This document shows positions 34,944 through 42,557 of a stretch of DNA of 42,809 nucleotides, in pieces (the stretch's first letter is position 1; each line of letters begins with the position of its first letter). The position numbers and the translations under genes are program-made. This DNA is from Deltaproteobacteria bacterium (GTDB lineage: Bacteria; Desulfobacterota; GWC2-55-46): contig JACRCH010000045.1 of the NCBI GenBank assembly GCA_016219115.1, forward strand, positions 1 to 42,809, written 5' to 3'. The notes under the pieces were generated by a model. It ran no database searches. It saw nothing but the letters and a program-made list of their open reading frames with translations, and had not been told where the DNA came from.

Positions 34944-35771
34944 TCAACGAACGACGCCTCTGAGGCGTTTTATGTTCTCCCTGGCATCTGACAGGTCAGG
35001 GTTCAAGTCCAGGGCGGTCGAGTACTCGGCCAGGGCTTCGTTTCTTCTCCCCGTTCTTTCCAGCGCTTTCCCAAGCCCGTTATGGGCCTCCGCGGATCCC
35101 GGGTCGATGCCGATAGCGGCTTTAAAGTCCCCGGCGGCCATATCAAACCTTTCTTCCGTAAGATGAGCTTCCCCGATAAGATAATAGGCTAAAGCCGTCT
35201 TCGGCGCGTACCTTAAAGCCTCCCTGTAGGCGCTTATGGCGTCTTCGGGCCTTTTCAGGTCCCTGTAGACGTACCCGATATTTATATACGTCTGCACATG
35301 GGACGGTTTTATGGAAAGGGCGGCGTTGTACTCCTCCATGGCCTTTTCAAAAAGCCCCTTGCTGTAATAGGCGTATCCGAGGTTGTTGTGAGCCGCGACG
35401 ATCTCGGGCTGCAGCGCTATGGCGAGTTTGTACTTCTCGATCGCCTCATCGACCCTTCCCCTCACATGGTATATGGCCCCGATATTGAAGTGGGCCTTGG
35501 CGTAGTTTGGGTACAGCTCGACGGCCCTGTTGTTCTCCTTCATGGCTTCATCCAGGCGGCCGGCGTCGGCCAGCACGGTAGCCAGGTTGTAGTGGGGGCG
35601 CGCCTTGCCGGGGGACTTCGCGGCTGCGTCCGCCCACATCGACGGCGGGTCGTTCCATACCGAGTTCCTGTGGTAGGTTGCCGATACAAACGCCGCGGCG
35701 GCTGCGGCAAGAATGATCGAGACGATGAGGGAAGCTACCCCGGAGGAGTTTTTATTCTGGGACGATTCCAT
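34944..35771 (-). CDS. TPR protein resembling the C-terminal part of a TMTC-like protein
   Basis: A 275-residue protein with one N-terminal hydrophobic helix (SLIVSIILAAAAAAFVSATY), then HRNSVWNDPPSMWADAAAKS, which is the junction normally found between the last membrane helix and the TPRs in the TMTC-like family. Six or so consecutive TPRs follow, for example HFNIGAIYHVRGRVDEAIEK and HNNLGYAYYSKGLFEKAMEE. The multi-helix catalytic part is missing: upstream, after 59 bp, is the end of another gene. It is either a truncated relic or a deliberately short membrane-anchored TPR scaffold. Confidence 0.75.
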   Translation of the reverse strand: MESSQNKNSSGVASLIVSIILAAAAAAFVSATYHRNSVWNDPPSMWADAAAKSPGKARPHYNLATVLADAGRLDEAMKENNRAVELYPNYAKAHFNIGAIYHVRGRVDEAIEKYKLAIALQPEIVAAHNNLGYAYYSKGLFEKAMEEYNAALSIKPSHVQTYINIGYVYRDLKRPEDAISAYREALRYAPKTALAYYLIGEAHLTEERFDMAAGDFKAAIGIDPGSAEAHNGLGKALERTGRRNEALAEYSTALDLNPDLSDARENIKRLRGVVR

Positions 35772-35830
35772 ATCGTTATCGCTAAGGGAAGACGCCTCAA
35801 GCGGCCGGCGGGCCGTTTAAGAGAGCGCGC

Positions 35831-37840
35831 TTAATAGACCCTGAAAAATGTCCTTGAGGCCTTGAACATGATCCTGTTTTCCCTGAGGTCCCTCTGGGAG
35901 TCCTCCGTGACCGAGTATGCGTGCTCGACGGAGAACAGCCAGCTCCTCAAAGGGAGAAAGATAGAGTTTTCAATCGATGTGGCATTGACGAATGTCGCCT
36001 GGTCGGTCCTCTCCGTCCTCCTGGCATGGGCCTGCCACATCATGGACTTTAAGAGGTATCTCGTGTATTTAAGCTCGTAGATGGTGTTGAAGACCTTCTG
36101 CGGGATCCCCGATGAGCGGTTCGTCATGTGGTCAAACGACACGGACAGGTTCAGATATCCGCCAAACAGACGCCTTTGATGGTCGATCCCCGCATCTTCT
36201 TTAGATGTATTTATGAAGCCGTTTATTGCGTTAAAGTCGTTGGTGTGCTCGGCGTTGGCGCGGATCCTTGTATTCCTGAAGTACTCCGACAGGGCTGTGA
36301 ACCTGTAGGTCTCCCTTTTCTGATCGAGCACGGTGATCCAGGCTGATTTTGCGCTCTTGTCGTATGACGCGTTCAAGGTGACGTATCTCCTCCAGGACCT
36401 GTTGTAGGCGCTCGCGCTGTAGCCGTAGGAGTTGCCGCTGATGTTTCCCGAGAGGTTTTTAATGCTGCTGTAATACGCGGAGGTGTTGAACCCGACCTGG
36501 GGAATGACCTGTATGCCGCCAAGGGACGCCGCAACGTTTTGCTGGATACCTTTTCCGCCCGTTTTCAGTGAAGTATTGTCCTCCGTGTATCCGAGCCCGT
36601 AGCTTGAGCCGAAGGTGGCCCAGTCCAGTCTTTTACTGTAAGACATGGTTGTAAGAAGCACCAGATTAGACCTGCCTCCGACATTGGCTGCGCTGCCTGA
36701 GTCTGCGTTGGTGGTAATTCTGGAATACATGACGGACTCGGCTATGCTGAGGTTGCCGGTAATATTGTAGGCGATGTTGTCGGCAGTAGAGATAGTCTGG
36801 CTCTTGGTAGTGGACGTGGCCGCTTCGTTTCTATTCTCGAAGTACGTAAGCCCCAGGTGCGATTTCAGCCTGTCGGAGAACCTGTAGTCCATGTCGCCGG
36901 AATAGGTCGAGCCCACGCTGGTGCCGGTCGATTTATTGCTGAAGTATGTGTAGTTGTGAGATTGGTTGAACTCCTGGCTCGGTTTCGAAGCAAGCGACAT
37001 CGACACGCCCTGCAGCGTGATATCCGTGGTCCGCGGGTTGGTCGGCGAGTCGATCTTGTTTTTAGTGTCGTTCCTGGTCGCTCCGATTGACATTGTCGTG
37101 TTTTTCGAGAGATGCGTGAGGTTGCGTAAACTCGCGCCTGATGAAGAGCTGAAGCCGGCGCTTTTCTGGTCGTCGCTCAGCTGGTACGCGTAGTCGATCT
37201 GGTTTTCCGTCGGACCGAGGTCCTTGTCGGCCGTCAGCCTGAAGTTTGTGGTAAGCGTGTCGGTCGTGGGTGTTTTATCGTTCACCCTCTCGGCGGACAC
37301 CGTCGTTGTAGGGAACTGCTTGAGCCTTGAGAACCAGTTCAACCCGTAGATAAACCTGTTGTGCCAGGAAGGTATTGACAGCCCCGAGATCTTTTGATCG
37401 TCATAGCTCCCGTAAAGTGTCAGCGGGACGGCGGACTTGGGGAGGAACGTCGTCCTCAGGTAATAATTGACGTCCATGGTGTCGAAATTTGCGATGCCGC
37501 TGCTTTTGTAATTGGTATCCGCGAATGTGGCCCCGGCGTCGTAGATGATCAGGTATCTTGAAAGAAGGTTGCCGCGCGTGTCAAGGCTGTAGGTCTGCTT
37601 GAAATGTGACGCGTCGGAGGTAGTCTTGTTGTTTTCGGTGGCCGTTGACTTTTCATATTCCAGCTGGATCTTCCCGATAAGGCTCCTGATCATGTAGGGG
37701 TCGCGTTCCAGGGAGTAGCCTTTCGAAGGTAAGAAAACGCAGATACCCATGAGCAGCGCCGCGAGCAGCACCCATGGTGCGCGGGACTTCGTAAGCCGGT
37801 CCCTTTGAGATGGACGAGTAGATAGTTTGACGGACCACAT
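35831..37840 (-). CDS. Outer-membrane beta-barrel protein
   Basis: A 669-residue exported protein. The N-terminus has basic residues and the hydrophobic stretch WVLLAALLMGICVFLPSKGY, a signal peptide likely cleaved near residue 42. The mature part is rich in Ser, Thr, Asn and Tyr, with alternating hydrophobic residues and no Cys. It ends in ASRTFFRVY with a terminal aromatic residue, the signature recognised by the BAM machinery. The size suggests a barrel of 20 or more strands. No heme motif or plug domain is seen. Its position among cytochrome genes suggests the porin part of a porin-cytochrome conduit, which is inference. There is no good ribosome binding site at the ATG. Confidence 0.78.
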   Translation of the reverse strand: MWSVKLSTRPSQRDRLTKSRAPWVLLAALLMGICVFLPSKGYSLERDPYMIRSLIGKIQLEYEKSTATENNKTTSDASHFKQTYSLDTRGNLLSRYLIIYDAGATFADTNYKSSGIANFDTMDVNYYLRTTFLPKSAVPLTLYGSYDDQKISGLSIPSWHNRFIYGLNWFSRLKQFPTTTVSAERVNDKTPTTDTLTTNFRLTADKDLGPTENQIDYAYQLSDDQKSAGFSSSSGASLRNLTHLSKNTTMSIGATRNDTKNKIDSPTNPRTTDITLQGVSMSLASKPSQEFNQSHNYTYFSNKSTGTSVGSTYSGDMDYRFSDRLKSHLGLTYFENRNEAATSTTKSQTISTADNIAYNITGNLSIAESVMYSRITTNADSGSAANVGGRSNLVLLTTMSYSKRLDWATFGSSYGLGYTEDNTSLKTGGKGIQQNVAASLGGIQVIPQVGFNTSAYYSSIKNLSGNISGNSYGYSASAYNRSWRRYVTLNASYDKSAKSAWITVLDQKRETYRFTALSEYFRNTRIRANAEHTNDFNAINGFINTSKEDAGIDHQRRLFGGYLNLSVSFDHMTNRSSGIPQKVFNTIYELKYTRYLLKSMMWQAHARRTERTDQATFVNATSIENSIFLPLRSWLFSVEHAYSVTEDSQRDLRENRIMFKASRTFFRVY

Positions 37841-37947
37841 ATTTTTATAGTATTGTCCGCTTTAGCGGGACTGAAAAATTTACGCGGGTTAGCCGGGACC
37901 TCCGGCAGCCGTAAGGCAGGCTGCCTTTTATTGCGCCCTGTAAAGTC

Positions 37948-38748
37948 TTATTTAGGCCACGCGCACCTGAAACCGACGTCGTTGAAGCGGCCTTCCGGAG
38001 CCGTTGTGTTCCTGAACGCGCTCCTTACATATACCTGGAGCGTGTAGTGCCCCATGCCGCCCCATCCTCCGCCCCTTATGACTTTGAACTTTTCGCCGTA
38101 ATCCTTGTCGTTGAAGTCGTTTCCGGGATAAGCCTTATACCAGTCGGCGGTCCATTCCTGGACGTTGCCGGCCATGTCCAGGGCCCCGTAGGGGCTTTTC
38201 CCGTCAGGGAACATGCCTACGGGCGTGGCGCCCTGGTACTCGCCCATCGTGTTCACTTTCTTGAGGTCGAAGTCGTTGCCCCACGGGAAGCGGCGCCCGT
38301 CGGAGCCGCGCGCCGCCTTCTCCCACTCTTCTTCGGTCGGAAGTCTTTTGCCCTTCCATTCGCAGTATGCCGCGGCGTCAGCCCAGTTTACGAAGACGAC
38401 CGGGTTGTCCGGGCCTGCCGTGTAAGTCCCGTTGGCCCAGTCCGGCGGAGCGGGGTGCTTTGTGGCGTCGACGAATTCCTTATACTTCTTGTTGGTGACC
38501 TCGGTCCTGTCTATATGGTAGTCCTTGAGATATATCTTTCTTTCCGGCCGCTCGTTGGCATACCAGGGCTTTCTGGAGCCGTACTGGAGGGCCTTGGCCT
38601 CACGGTCGACCTCGTTGCTGCCCATGATAAACTCTCCCTTCGGTATATCCACCATATCCTCAGGAGGGGACTTGCACCCTGTCAAAAGTATGAAAGTCGC
38701 AAGAAATAAGAAGTTTTTAAAATTTAGTCCGCCCCGTAAAAACGGCAT
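37948..38748 (-). CDS. SUMF1 / formylglycine-generating-enzyme-like lipoprotein
   Basis: A 266-residue lipoprotein with signal peptide NFLFLATFILLTGC, whose Cys is the lipidation site. The rest is a SUMF1/FGE-sulfatase domain: MVDIPKGEFIMGSNE, YHIDRTEVTNKKYKEFV, CEWKGKRLPTEEEWEKAARG, YGALDMAGNVQEW and VGFRCAWP. The Cys pair of true formylglycine-generating enzymes is absent (RGGGWGGMGHYTLQVYVRSA), so it is probably a binding or structural relative. The start has GGAGGG upstream. A homologous domain is in the next gene, 39165-40223. Confidence 0.88.
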   Translation of the reverse strand: MPFLRGGLNFKNFLFLATFILLTGCKSPPEDMVDIPKGEFIMGSNEVDREAKALQYGSRKPWYANERPERKIYLKDYHIDRTEVTNKKYKEFVDATKHPAPPDWANGTYTAGPDNPVVFVNWADAAAYCEWKGKRLPTEEEWEKAARGSDGRRFPWGNDFDLKKVNTMGEYQGATPVGMFPDGKSPYGALDMAGNVQEWTADWYKAYPGNDFNDKDYGEKFKVIRGGGWGGMGHYTLQVYVRSAFRNTTAPEGRFNDVGFRCAWPK

Positions 38749-38797
38749 CCGGAAACCCTCCTGTCAAAAATAAACTTTTCACCTACGGTCCGCGCGT

Positions 38798-38815
38798 AAA
38801 GTGTAATAAGTGTAA
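38798..38815. promoter_or_regulatory. Tandem AAGTGTAA repeat upstream of the SUMF1 lipoprotein gene
   Basis: Two adjacent 9-mers, AAAGTGTAA and TAAGTGTAA, lie 50-67 bp before the ATG of the minus-strand gene. Directly repeated 9-mers in this position could be an operator, but the regulator is unknown and it may be chance. Confidence 0.3.
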
Positions 38816-38983
38816 CTATGCCGGCAGAATATTATATAGATTATGGCCATCCGATGCAACTGTATTGATAAGGTTCAGGCACCGAAAAGCGTAAAATCCT
38901 TTTAAAAACGCCTCGCTAGCGCATTCCAGGCGGAGGGAGATTGAAGAAACCGGCCATAAATGCCGGGGATCCTTCACGGTAAG

Positions 38984-39117
38984 GTGATTGTCATTGTTAT
39001 GGCTCGCCTTAGCACTTCGTGAGCCGGCGAGCACCCGGTGGTTTTTCCGTCCATGGATCGCCGGGGGACCCGCCCTTTGGGCTGGTCGGGTTGCGTTTTT
39101 CCGCAACCTGCTAAAAC
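38984..39117 (-). repeat. GGCTGTTGAAAAAC repeat family, copy C (inverted)
   Basis: On the minus strand it reads AGCAGGTTGCGGAAAAACGC, CAACCCGACC, GATCCATGGACGGAAAAA, GGTGCTCGCCGG, and CTAAGGCGAGCC. These are the same blocks in the same order as copy A at 10181-10292, with an extra block of about 16 bp. The rest of the 38749-39164 gap has no supported gene. Confidence 0.6.
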
Positions 39118-39164
39118 TTGAAGATCAGGGTGTTTTGCGCCGCAGGATTCCCGAGCTGCCCGGC

Positions 39165-40223
39165 CTACCTGTCTTTTGCGCACCTGAATCCGAAGTTATT
39201 GTTCCTCGTGTTGGCGTTAAAAAAGATCCTGTTGTATATCGGGGCGCTTATGCCGCACTTGTAGTATGTGCAGTCATACCATGAGCCGCCCTTTAAGACC
39301 CTGTACTTCTCACCGTAGTTCTCGTCCGGGTGGGTGTTGCCCGGATACGGCTTGAACCAGTCCTGGACCCACTCCCAGGCGTTGCCGGCCATGTCGTAAA
39401 CACCATAGGGGCTCTTCCCGTTTTCGAAGGACCCGACGGGCATTGTGTCCTCGTGCCCGTACTGGGGGGTGTTGGCTTTTTCCCTGTCGAACTTCTCGCC
39501 CCACGGGAAAGACCGTTTGTCTGTCCCCCTGGCGGCCTTTACCCACTCCTCCTCGGTAGGGAGCCGTTTGCCTTCCCACTTGCAGAACGCGTCCGCGTCT
39601 TCCCAACTCACGAATACTACCGGGTGTTTTTCCCTGCCCGCGGGTATATTTCCGCCTTTCCAGTGATTGGGGGCCGGGCGCCCCGCGGCGTCCACGAAGG
39701 CCTTGTACCTCTTGTTCGTGACCTCGTACTTGTCCATGTAGAAAGCGGAGAGGTTTGCCTTGTACTCCGGCTGGCTCTTTGGCCACCAGTCGTTAGAGCC
39801 CATGTAGAACTCGCCTGCCGGGATAAGGACCATGTCGCTGTAGAGGCCATGGTCTTTTTTCGCGGACGGTTTTTTCTTTTCCGCTTTTTGGGCGGTTTGT
39901 ATCGCTTCGGTCCCCTTTGCGTCAGCGGCCCTGTACCGGTCGTTTATGTCGATGTATTTTTCGCTCAGTCCCGGGGTGTGGCATTCCGAACAGGTATCAT
40001 CCCTTGTGTAGTCGATGGAATATCTCCTGTCAGGAGTGTGGCAGCCGGCGCACCTGGGCTCTCCGGTAACCGGGTTGTATTCGTCAGGGGAGGCGTAAGC
40101 GTAATTGAAAAACAGGAGGTTGCCGAGGAGAACCGCGGCGGAAAAGAATTTTAGTATTCCATTCGGGGTGAATTCCCCGCGGCTTGCCGCGGGGAGGTTC
40201 ATATGGCCCTGTGTCTTTTTCAT
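39165..40223 (-). CDS. Diheme c-type cytochrome fused to a SUMF1/FGE-like domain
   Basis: A 352-residue periplasmic protein. After a signal peptide (GILKFFSAAVLLGNLLFFNY ending AYA) come two heme-c sites, C58-A-G-C61-H and C78-S-E-C81-H. A linker of Lys and Ala leads to a full SUMF1 domain: MVLIPAGEFYMGSNDWW, KYEVTNKRYKAFV, CKWEGKRLPTEEEWVKAARG, YGVYDMAGNAWEW and FGFRCAKD. Unlike its neighbour it has a C318-x4-C323 pair (GGSWYDCTYYKC) near the place of the copper-binding cysteines of formylglycine-generating enzymes. The ATG at 40223 has AAAGGA just upstream; the frame is open further, to 40367. The n-region of the signal peptide is encoded by a palindromic repeat. Confidence 0.85.
   Translation of the reverse strand: MKKTQGHMNLPAASRGEFTPNGILKFFSAAVLLGNLLFFNYAYASPDEYNPVTGEPRCAGCHTPDRRYSIDYTRDDTCSECHTPGLSEKYIDINDRYRAADAKGTEAIQTAQKAEKKKPSAKKDHGLYSDMVLIPAGEFYMGSNDWWPKSQPEYKANLSAFYMDKYEVTNKRYKAFVDAAGRPAPNHWKGGNIPAGREKHPVVFVSWEDADAFCKWEGKRLPTEEEWVKAARGTDKRSFPWGEKFDREKANTPQYGHEDTMPVGSFENGKSPYGVYDMAGNAWEWVQDWFKPYPGNTHPDENYGEKYRVLKGGSWYDCTYYKCGISAPIYNRIFFNANTRNNNFGFRCAKDR
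40146..40203 (+). repeat. CTTG-hairpin element inside the diheme-SUMF1 gene
   Basis: TTTTAGTATTCCATTCGGGG, then TGAATTCCCCGCGG-CTTG-CCGCGGGG and AGGTTCAT. This is the shared element with the A-rich spacer missing. On the minus strand it encodes MNLPAASRGEFTPNGILK, part of the signal peptide of the gene 39165-40223. Confidence 0.65.
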
Positions 40224-40264
40224 TTTTCCTTTAATCTTTGACGCTCGGGGCGGCGTGGCCGCCT

Positions 40265-40750
40265 CTATTTTTTCCCCGCGCGCTGTTCCTTCAGTCCTTC
40301 GCCGTTTAAGTGCCTGATGTAGGCAAGGACATCCCATCTCTCCTGGGGCGAGAGTATGTCCTGCCACCTCGGCATGGCCATCTCCTCGCCGCCTATGGTC
40401 CTGTGGACGCCCTCGGTGACGGACTTGAAGAGCTCTTCATCAGTCTTGGACATCCTCTTTGCGTCGTTTACGAAATCGGCCGGATGCGGCGTTATGGCGA
40501 CACCCACCGGGCCGTCGCCGTACCCTTTCTTGCCATGGCAGAAATGGCAGTACCTTTCGTAGATGGCCTTGCCGTTTTCAATGTTGCCGGTCATCTTCAC
40601 CGTGGCGGCGGGCTTGAGCGTCCCGGGGGCGGAGTTTGACGCCTGCTTTTCGCCGCCGGAGCAGCCCAACAGGAATGCCGCGCCGAAGACCAGGGCCAGA
40701 GATTTTAATATTTCCTTCGGGTTGAATTCCCCTCGGCTTGCCGCGCACAT
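40265..40750 (-). CDS. Monoheme cytochrome c lipoprotein
   Basis: A small c-type cytochrome. The heme site is CHFCHG, and the likely Met ligand is in EEMAMPRW, as in class I cytochromes c. The last helix is SPQERWDVLAYIRHL. From the ATG at 40750 it has a compact lipoprotein signal peptide, MCAASRGEFNPKEILKSLAL then VFGAAFLLGC with the lipobox Cys. The frame is open to an ATG at 40858, but those 36 extra residues lack a ribosome binding site, are mostly repeat-derived, and would spoil the signal peptide. AAAGGGA lies upstream of 40750 at long spacing. It is probably in one transcript with the diheme-SUMF1 gene (42-bp gap). Confidence 0.82.
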   Translation of the reverse strand: MCAASRGEFNPKEILKSLALVFGAAFLLGCSGGEKQASNSAPGTLKPAATVKMTGNIENGKAIYERYCHFCHGKKGYGDGPVGVAITPHPADFVNDAKRMSKTDEELFKSVTEGVHRTIGGEEMAMPRWQDILSPQERWDVLAYIRHLNGEGLKEQRAGKK

Positions 40751-40800
40751 AAAAACAGATTTCCCTTTGGATACCCCGCTGTTTGCTGCTGGGTGGTTCA
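40702..40800 (+). repeat. Three-hairpin CTTG element overlapping the cytochrome c start
   Basis: TTTTAATATTTCCTTCGGGT, GAATTCCCCTCGGCTTGCCG, CACATAAAAACAGATTTCCC, then ACCCCGCTG...GGGTGGTTCA. It aligns along its whole length with 25793-26005 and by structure with 23661-23760. On the minus strand its left part encodes CAASRGEFNPKEILK of the cytochrome signal peptide. Confidence 0.65.
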
Positions 40801-40913
40801 AAGACCTTTTGCCGGGTGCGGCGTACGGGGGAACAATTTTTTTGTTTTTCATAGCCATTCAGTCGTATCTTTGAACAAGCGCCCGCCGCAACCCCGCCGC
40901 TCCATAAGCCGGT

Positions 40914-40945
40914 CAGGGCGAGCCGTAAAAACGACAATCGGATTA
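40914..40945 (+). repeat. Tail fragment of the GGCTGTTGAAAAAC repeat family (copy D)
   Basis: CAGGGCGAGCCGTAAAAACG then ACAATC matches the last block of copies A and C (AAGGCGAGCC plus AATGACAAT). The rest is not recognisable. It lies between the cytochrome and the foldase genes. Confidence 0.35.
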
Positions 40946-41014
40946 CCGCGCGGGGTCCCCGCCATTCATGACCGGGTCCCCGCAATCCGTGCCGCGGCAA
41001 AAAAGAGGGCGTCC

Positions 41015-42061
41015 TTATTTTATGTCATCCGCCAGGTATTCGATCCTGGCCGTAGAGCGGATATCTTTTATCCAATTGTCCCAGAGCGTTTTGAATTCCT
41101 TCGCGCCGAGTTCCGCCTTCAATTTATCTTTGTTGATCTCATCGAACTTCTTCTGGACAGAGGGCTTTTGACCTTCAAGCTTCAGTATGTGGTACCCGTA
41201 GATGGTCATGACCGGGTCGCTTATCTCTCCAACCTTCATCCTGGACGCGGCGTCGTCTATCTCGGGGAACAGGCTGCCCTTGTGCGCCCAACCCATGTCT
41301 CCGCCGTTCTTGGCGTTCGGGTCTTCCGAGGTATTTTTGGCAAGCTCGGCGAAATCAGCGCCGCCTTTTGCCTTGTTGGCTATCTCCTGGGCTTTCTTCT
41401 TCGCCTCGTCCCAGACCTTCTGGCCGCCTGACGGGTCTGCCTTTACGAGGATGCTCCTCAGGTGGATCTGCTCGGGCTCCTTGAACTTGTCGGCGTTCTT
41501 CTGGTAGTAATCCTTCATGTACGCCTCGTTGACGGTATCGGATGCTTTTTTCTTGAACTCCTCGTTCTTCTTCTGGGTCACGCGGTCCGTTATTATCTTC
41601 TTCTTGTAGTTGTCCCTCAATTGAGCCATGGTCGTCTTGCTGTTTTTAAGGACGGTGTCGAGGGACTGCCCCTTGGGGAGCTTCTTTTTAAGCTTGTCCA
41701 CCTCTTCGTCTATATCCTTCTTGGATACCGCGGGGGTGTCTTTGGAATTTTTCGCGACCTTGTAAATGATCTCCCTGTTTATGAGCGAGTCCACGGCCGT
41801 CTTCTGTATCTCCTTGTAACGAGTCTCGGAGACGGAGCTGTGATAACTCATTATCGGCAGCAGGTTGTCCACGACGGTCCTTATGGTTTCCCTTGTGAAC
41901 TCCTCACCGTTGACGCGAAGCACCACCTCTTCAGGCGTACCTTTTGCCGGTACGGCTTTTGTCGGCGCGGTTTTCGTCTCGTTGGCCGCGGCGTAGCCGG
42001 ACTGCGCGGTCATCGCCAGCAGTATTGCCACCGCAAGCCCCTTTCTTAAAAAACTGCCCAT
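41015..42061 (-). CDS. Periplasmic parvulin-type peptidyl-prolyl isomerase (SurA/PpiC-like)
   Basis: A 348-residue exported foldase. The signal peptide MGSFLRKGLAVAILLAMTAQ ends near GYAAA. An N-terminal SurA-like helical chaperone domain covers about 45-200 (VVLRVNGEEFTRETIRTVVD, SLINREIIYKVA). A PpiC rotamase domain follows at about 200-305 (IHLRSILVK, FAELAKNTSEDPNAKNGGDM, ISDPVMTIYGYHILKLEG). It would help fold secreted or outer-membrane proteins. Its place beside a beta-barrel and cytochromes suggests a dedicated role, though a general role is equally possible. AAGGAGG lies just upstream of the ATG and a TATAAT box behind it. Confidence 0.93.
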   Translation of the reverse strand: MGSFLRKGLAVAILLAMTAQSGYAAANETKTAPTKAVPAKGTPEEVVLRVNGEEFTRETIRTVVDNLLPIMSYHSSVSETRYKEIQKTAVDSLINREIIYKVAKNSKDTPAVSKKDIDEEVDKLKKKLPKGQSLDTVLKNSKTTMAQLRDNYKKKIITDRVTQKKNEEFKKKASDTVNEAYMKDYYQKNADKFKEPEQIHLRSILVKADPSGGQKVWDEAKKKAQEIANKAKGGADFAELAKNTSEDPNAKNGGDMGWAHKGSLFPEIDDAASRMKVGEISDPVMTIYGYHILKLEGQKPSVQKKFDEINKDKLKAELGAKEFKTLWDNWIKDIRSTARIEYLADDIK

Positions 42062-42091
42062 GAATGTTACCTCCTTTTTTGATAAGGCTGA

Positions 42092-42097
42092 ATTATA
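42092..42097 (-). promoter_or_regulatory. Predicted -10 box for the foldase gene
   Basis: TATAAT on the minus strand, about 30 nt upstream of the ATG at 42061. The -35 (TTTATT at 17 nt) is weak. Confidence 0.4.
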
Positions 42098-42307
42098 ATA
42101 TAAAGTCTCTTGAGAATAAACCTGAATATGCGTTAATACACCGGAAAAGGCTCCCCCCGGACTGAGGGTATTTAAGATATCGGTGTTTTTCCGGCGAACA
42201 TTAAAGAATTTTTACAGGCCGTGCCGCGCATAAAGTCAGAGCTACATTGTAGACCTTTTGTCTAAAATGACAATTAGTCTCACATTAAAAGTTTTTAATC
42301 CCAAAAT

Positions 42308-42372
42308 CAAGCTACGGGGTTTCTTTATAAAAACCCTCACCTACGATGGGGGAGGGGAGGCTTAAGGAGAGA
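42308..42372 (+). repeat. Partial composite palindromic repeat
   Basis: CAAGCTACGGGGTTTCTTTA, TAAAAACCCTCACCTACGAT, GGGGGAGGGGAGGCTTAAGG then AGAGACC match the central part of 28744-28953. The first and last hairpins are missing or decayed. The remaining DNA in 42062-42489 has no gene that I can support. Confidence 0.5.
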
Positions 42373-42489
42373 CCAACTTTGTTTTTTTGCAGGTTATGGG
42401 AGGATAATGGGAGCGGTAAAATATACCGGCAGAGGAGAAATGGACCCTCCTTGTGCTTAAAAAAACAGGGTTCCAGGCCATTAAAAATA

Positions 42490-42523
42490 AAAAAACCGGG
42501 CCGATTGCTCGGCCCGGTTTTTT
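42490..42523 (-). terminator. Bidirectional terminator after the multiheme cytochrome
   Basis: A perfect 15-bp stem, AAAAAACCGGGCCGA and its complement, around TTGC. It has A and T runs on both sides, so it can act on either strand. It lies 34 bp past the stop of the minus-strand cytochrome. Confidence 0.88.
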
Positions 42524-42557
42524 GTTATTGTACGGTTTTTGTACCGTATCGAGTCTC

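Noticed and set aside
38047-38709. A 220-codon plus-strand frame
   Set aside because: It is antisense to the SUMF1 lipoprotein, whose domain signatures are clear.
39330-40154. A 274-codon plus-strand frame
   Set aside because: It lies antisense to the diheme-SUMF1 gene with its CxxCH and SUMF1 motifs. Long shadows are expected in GC-rich DNA.
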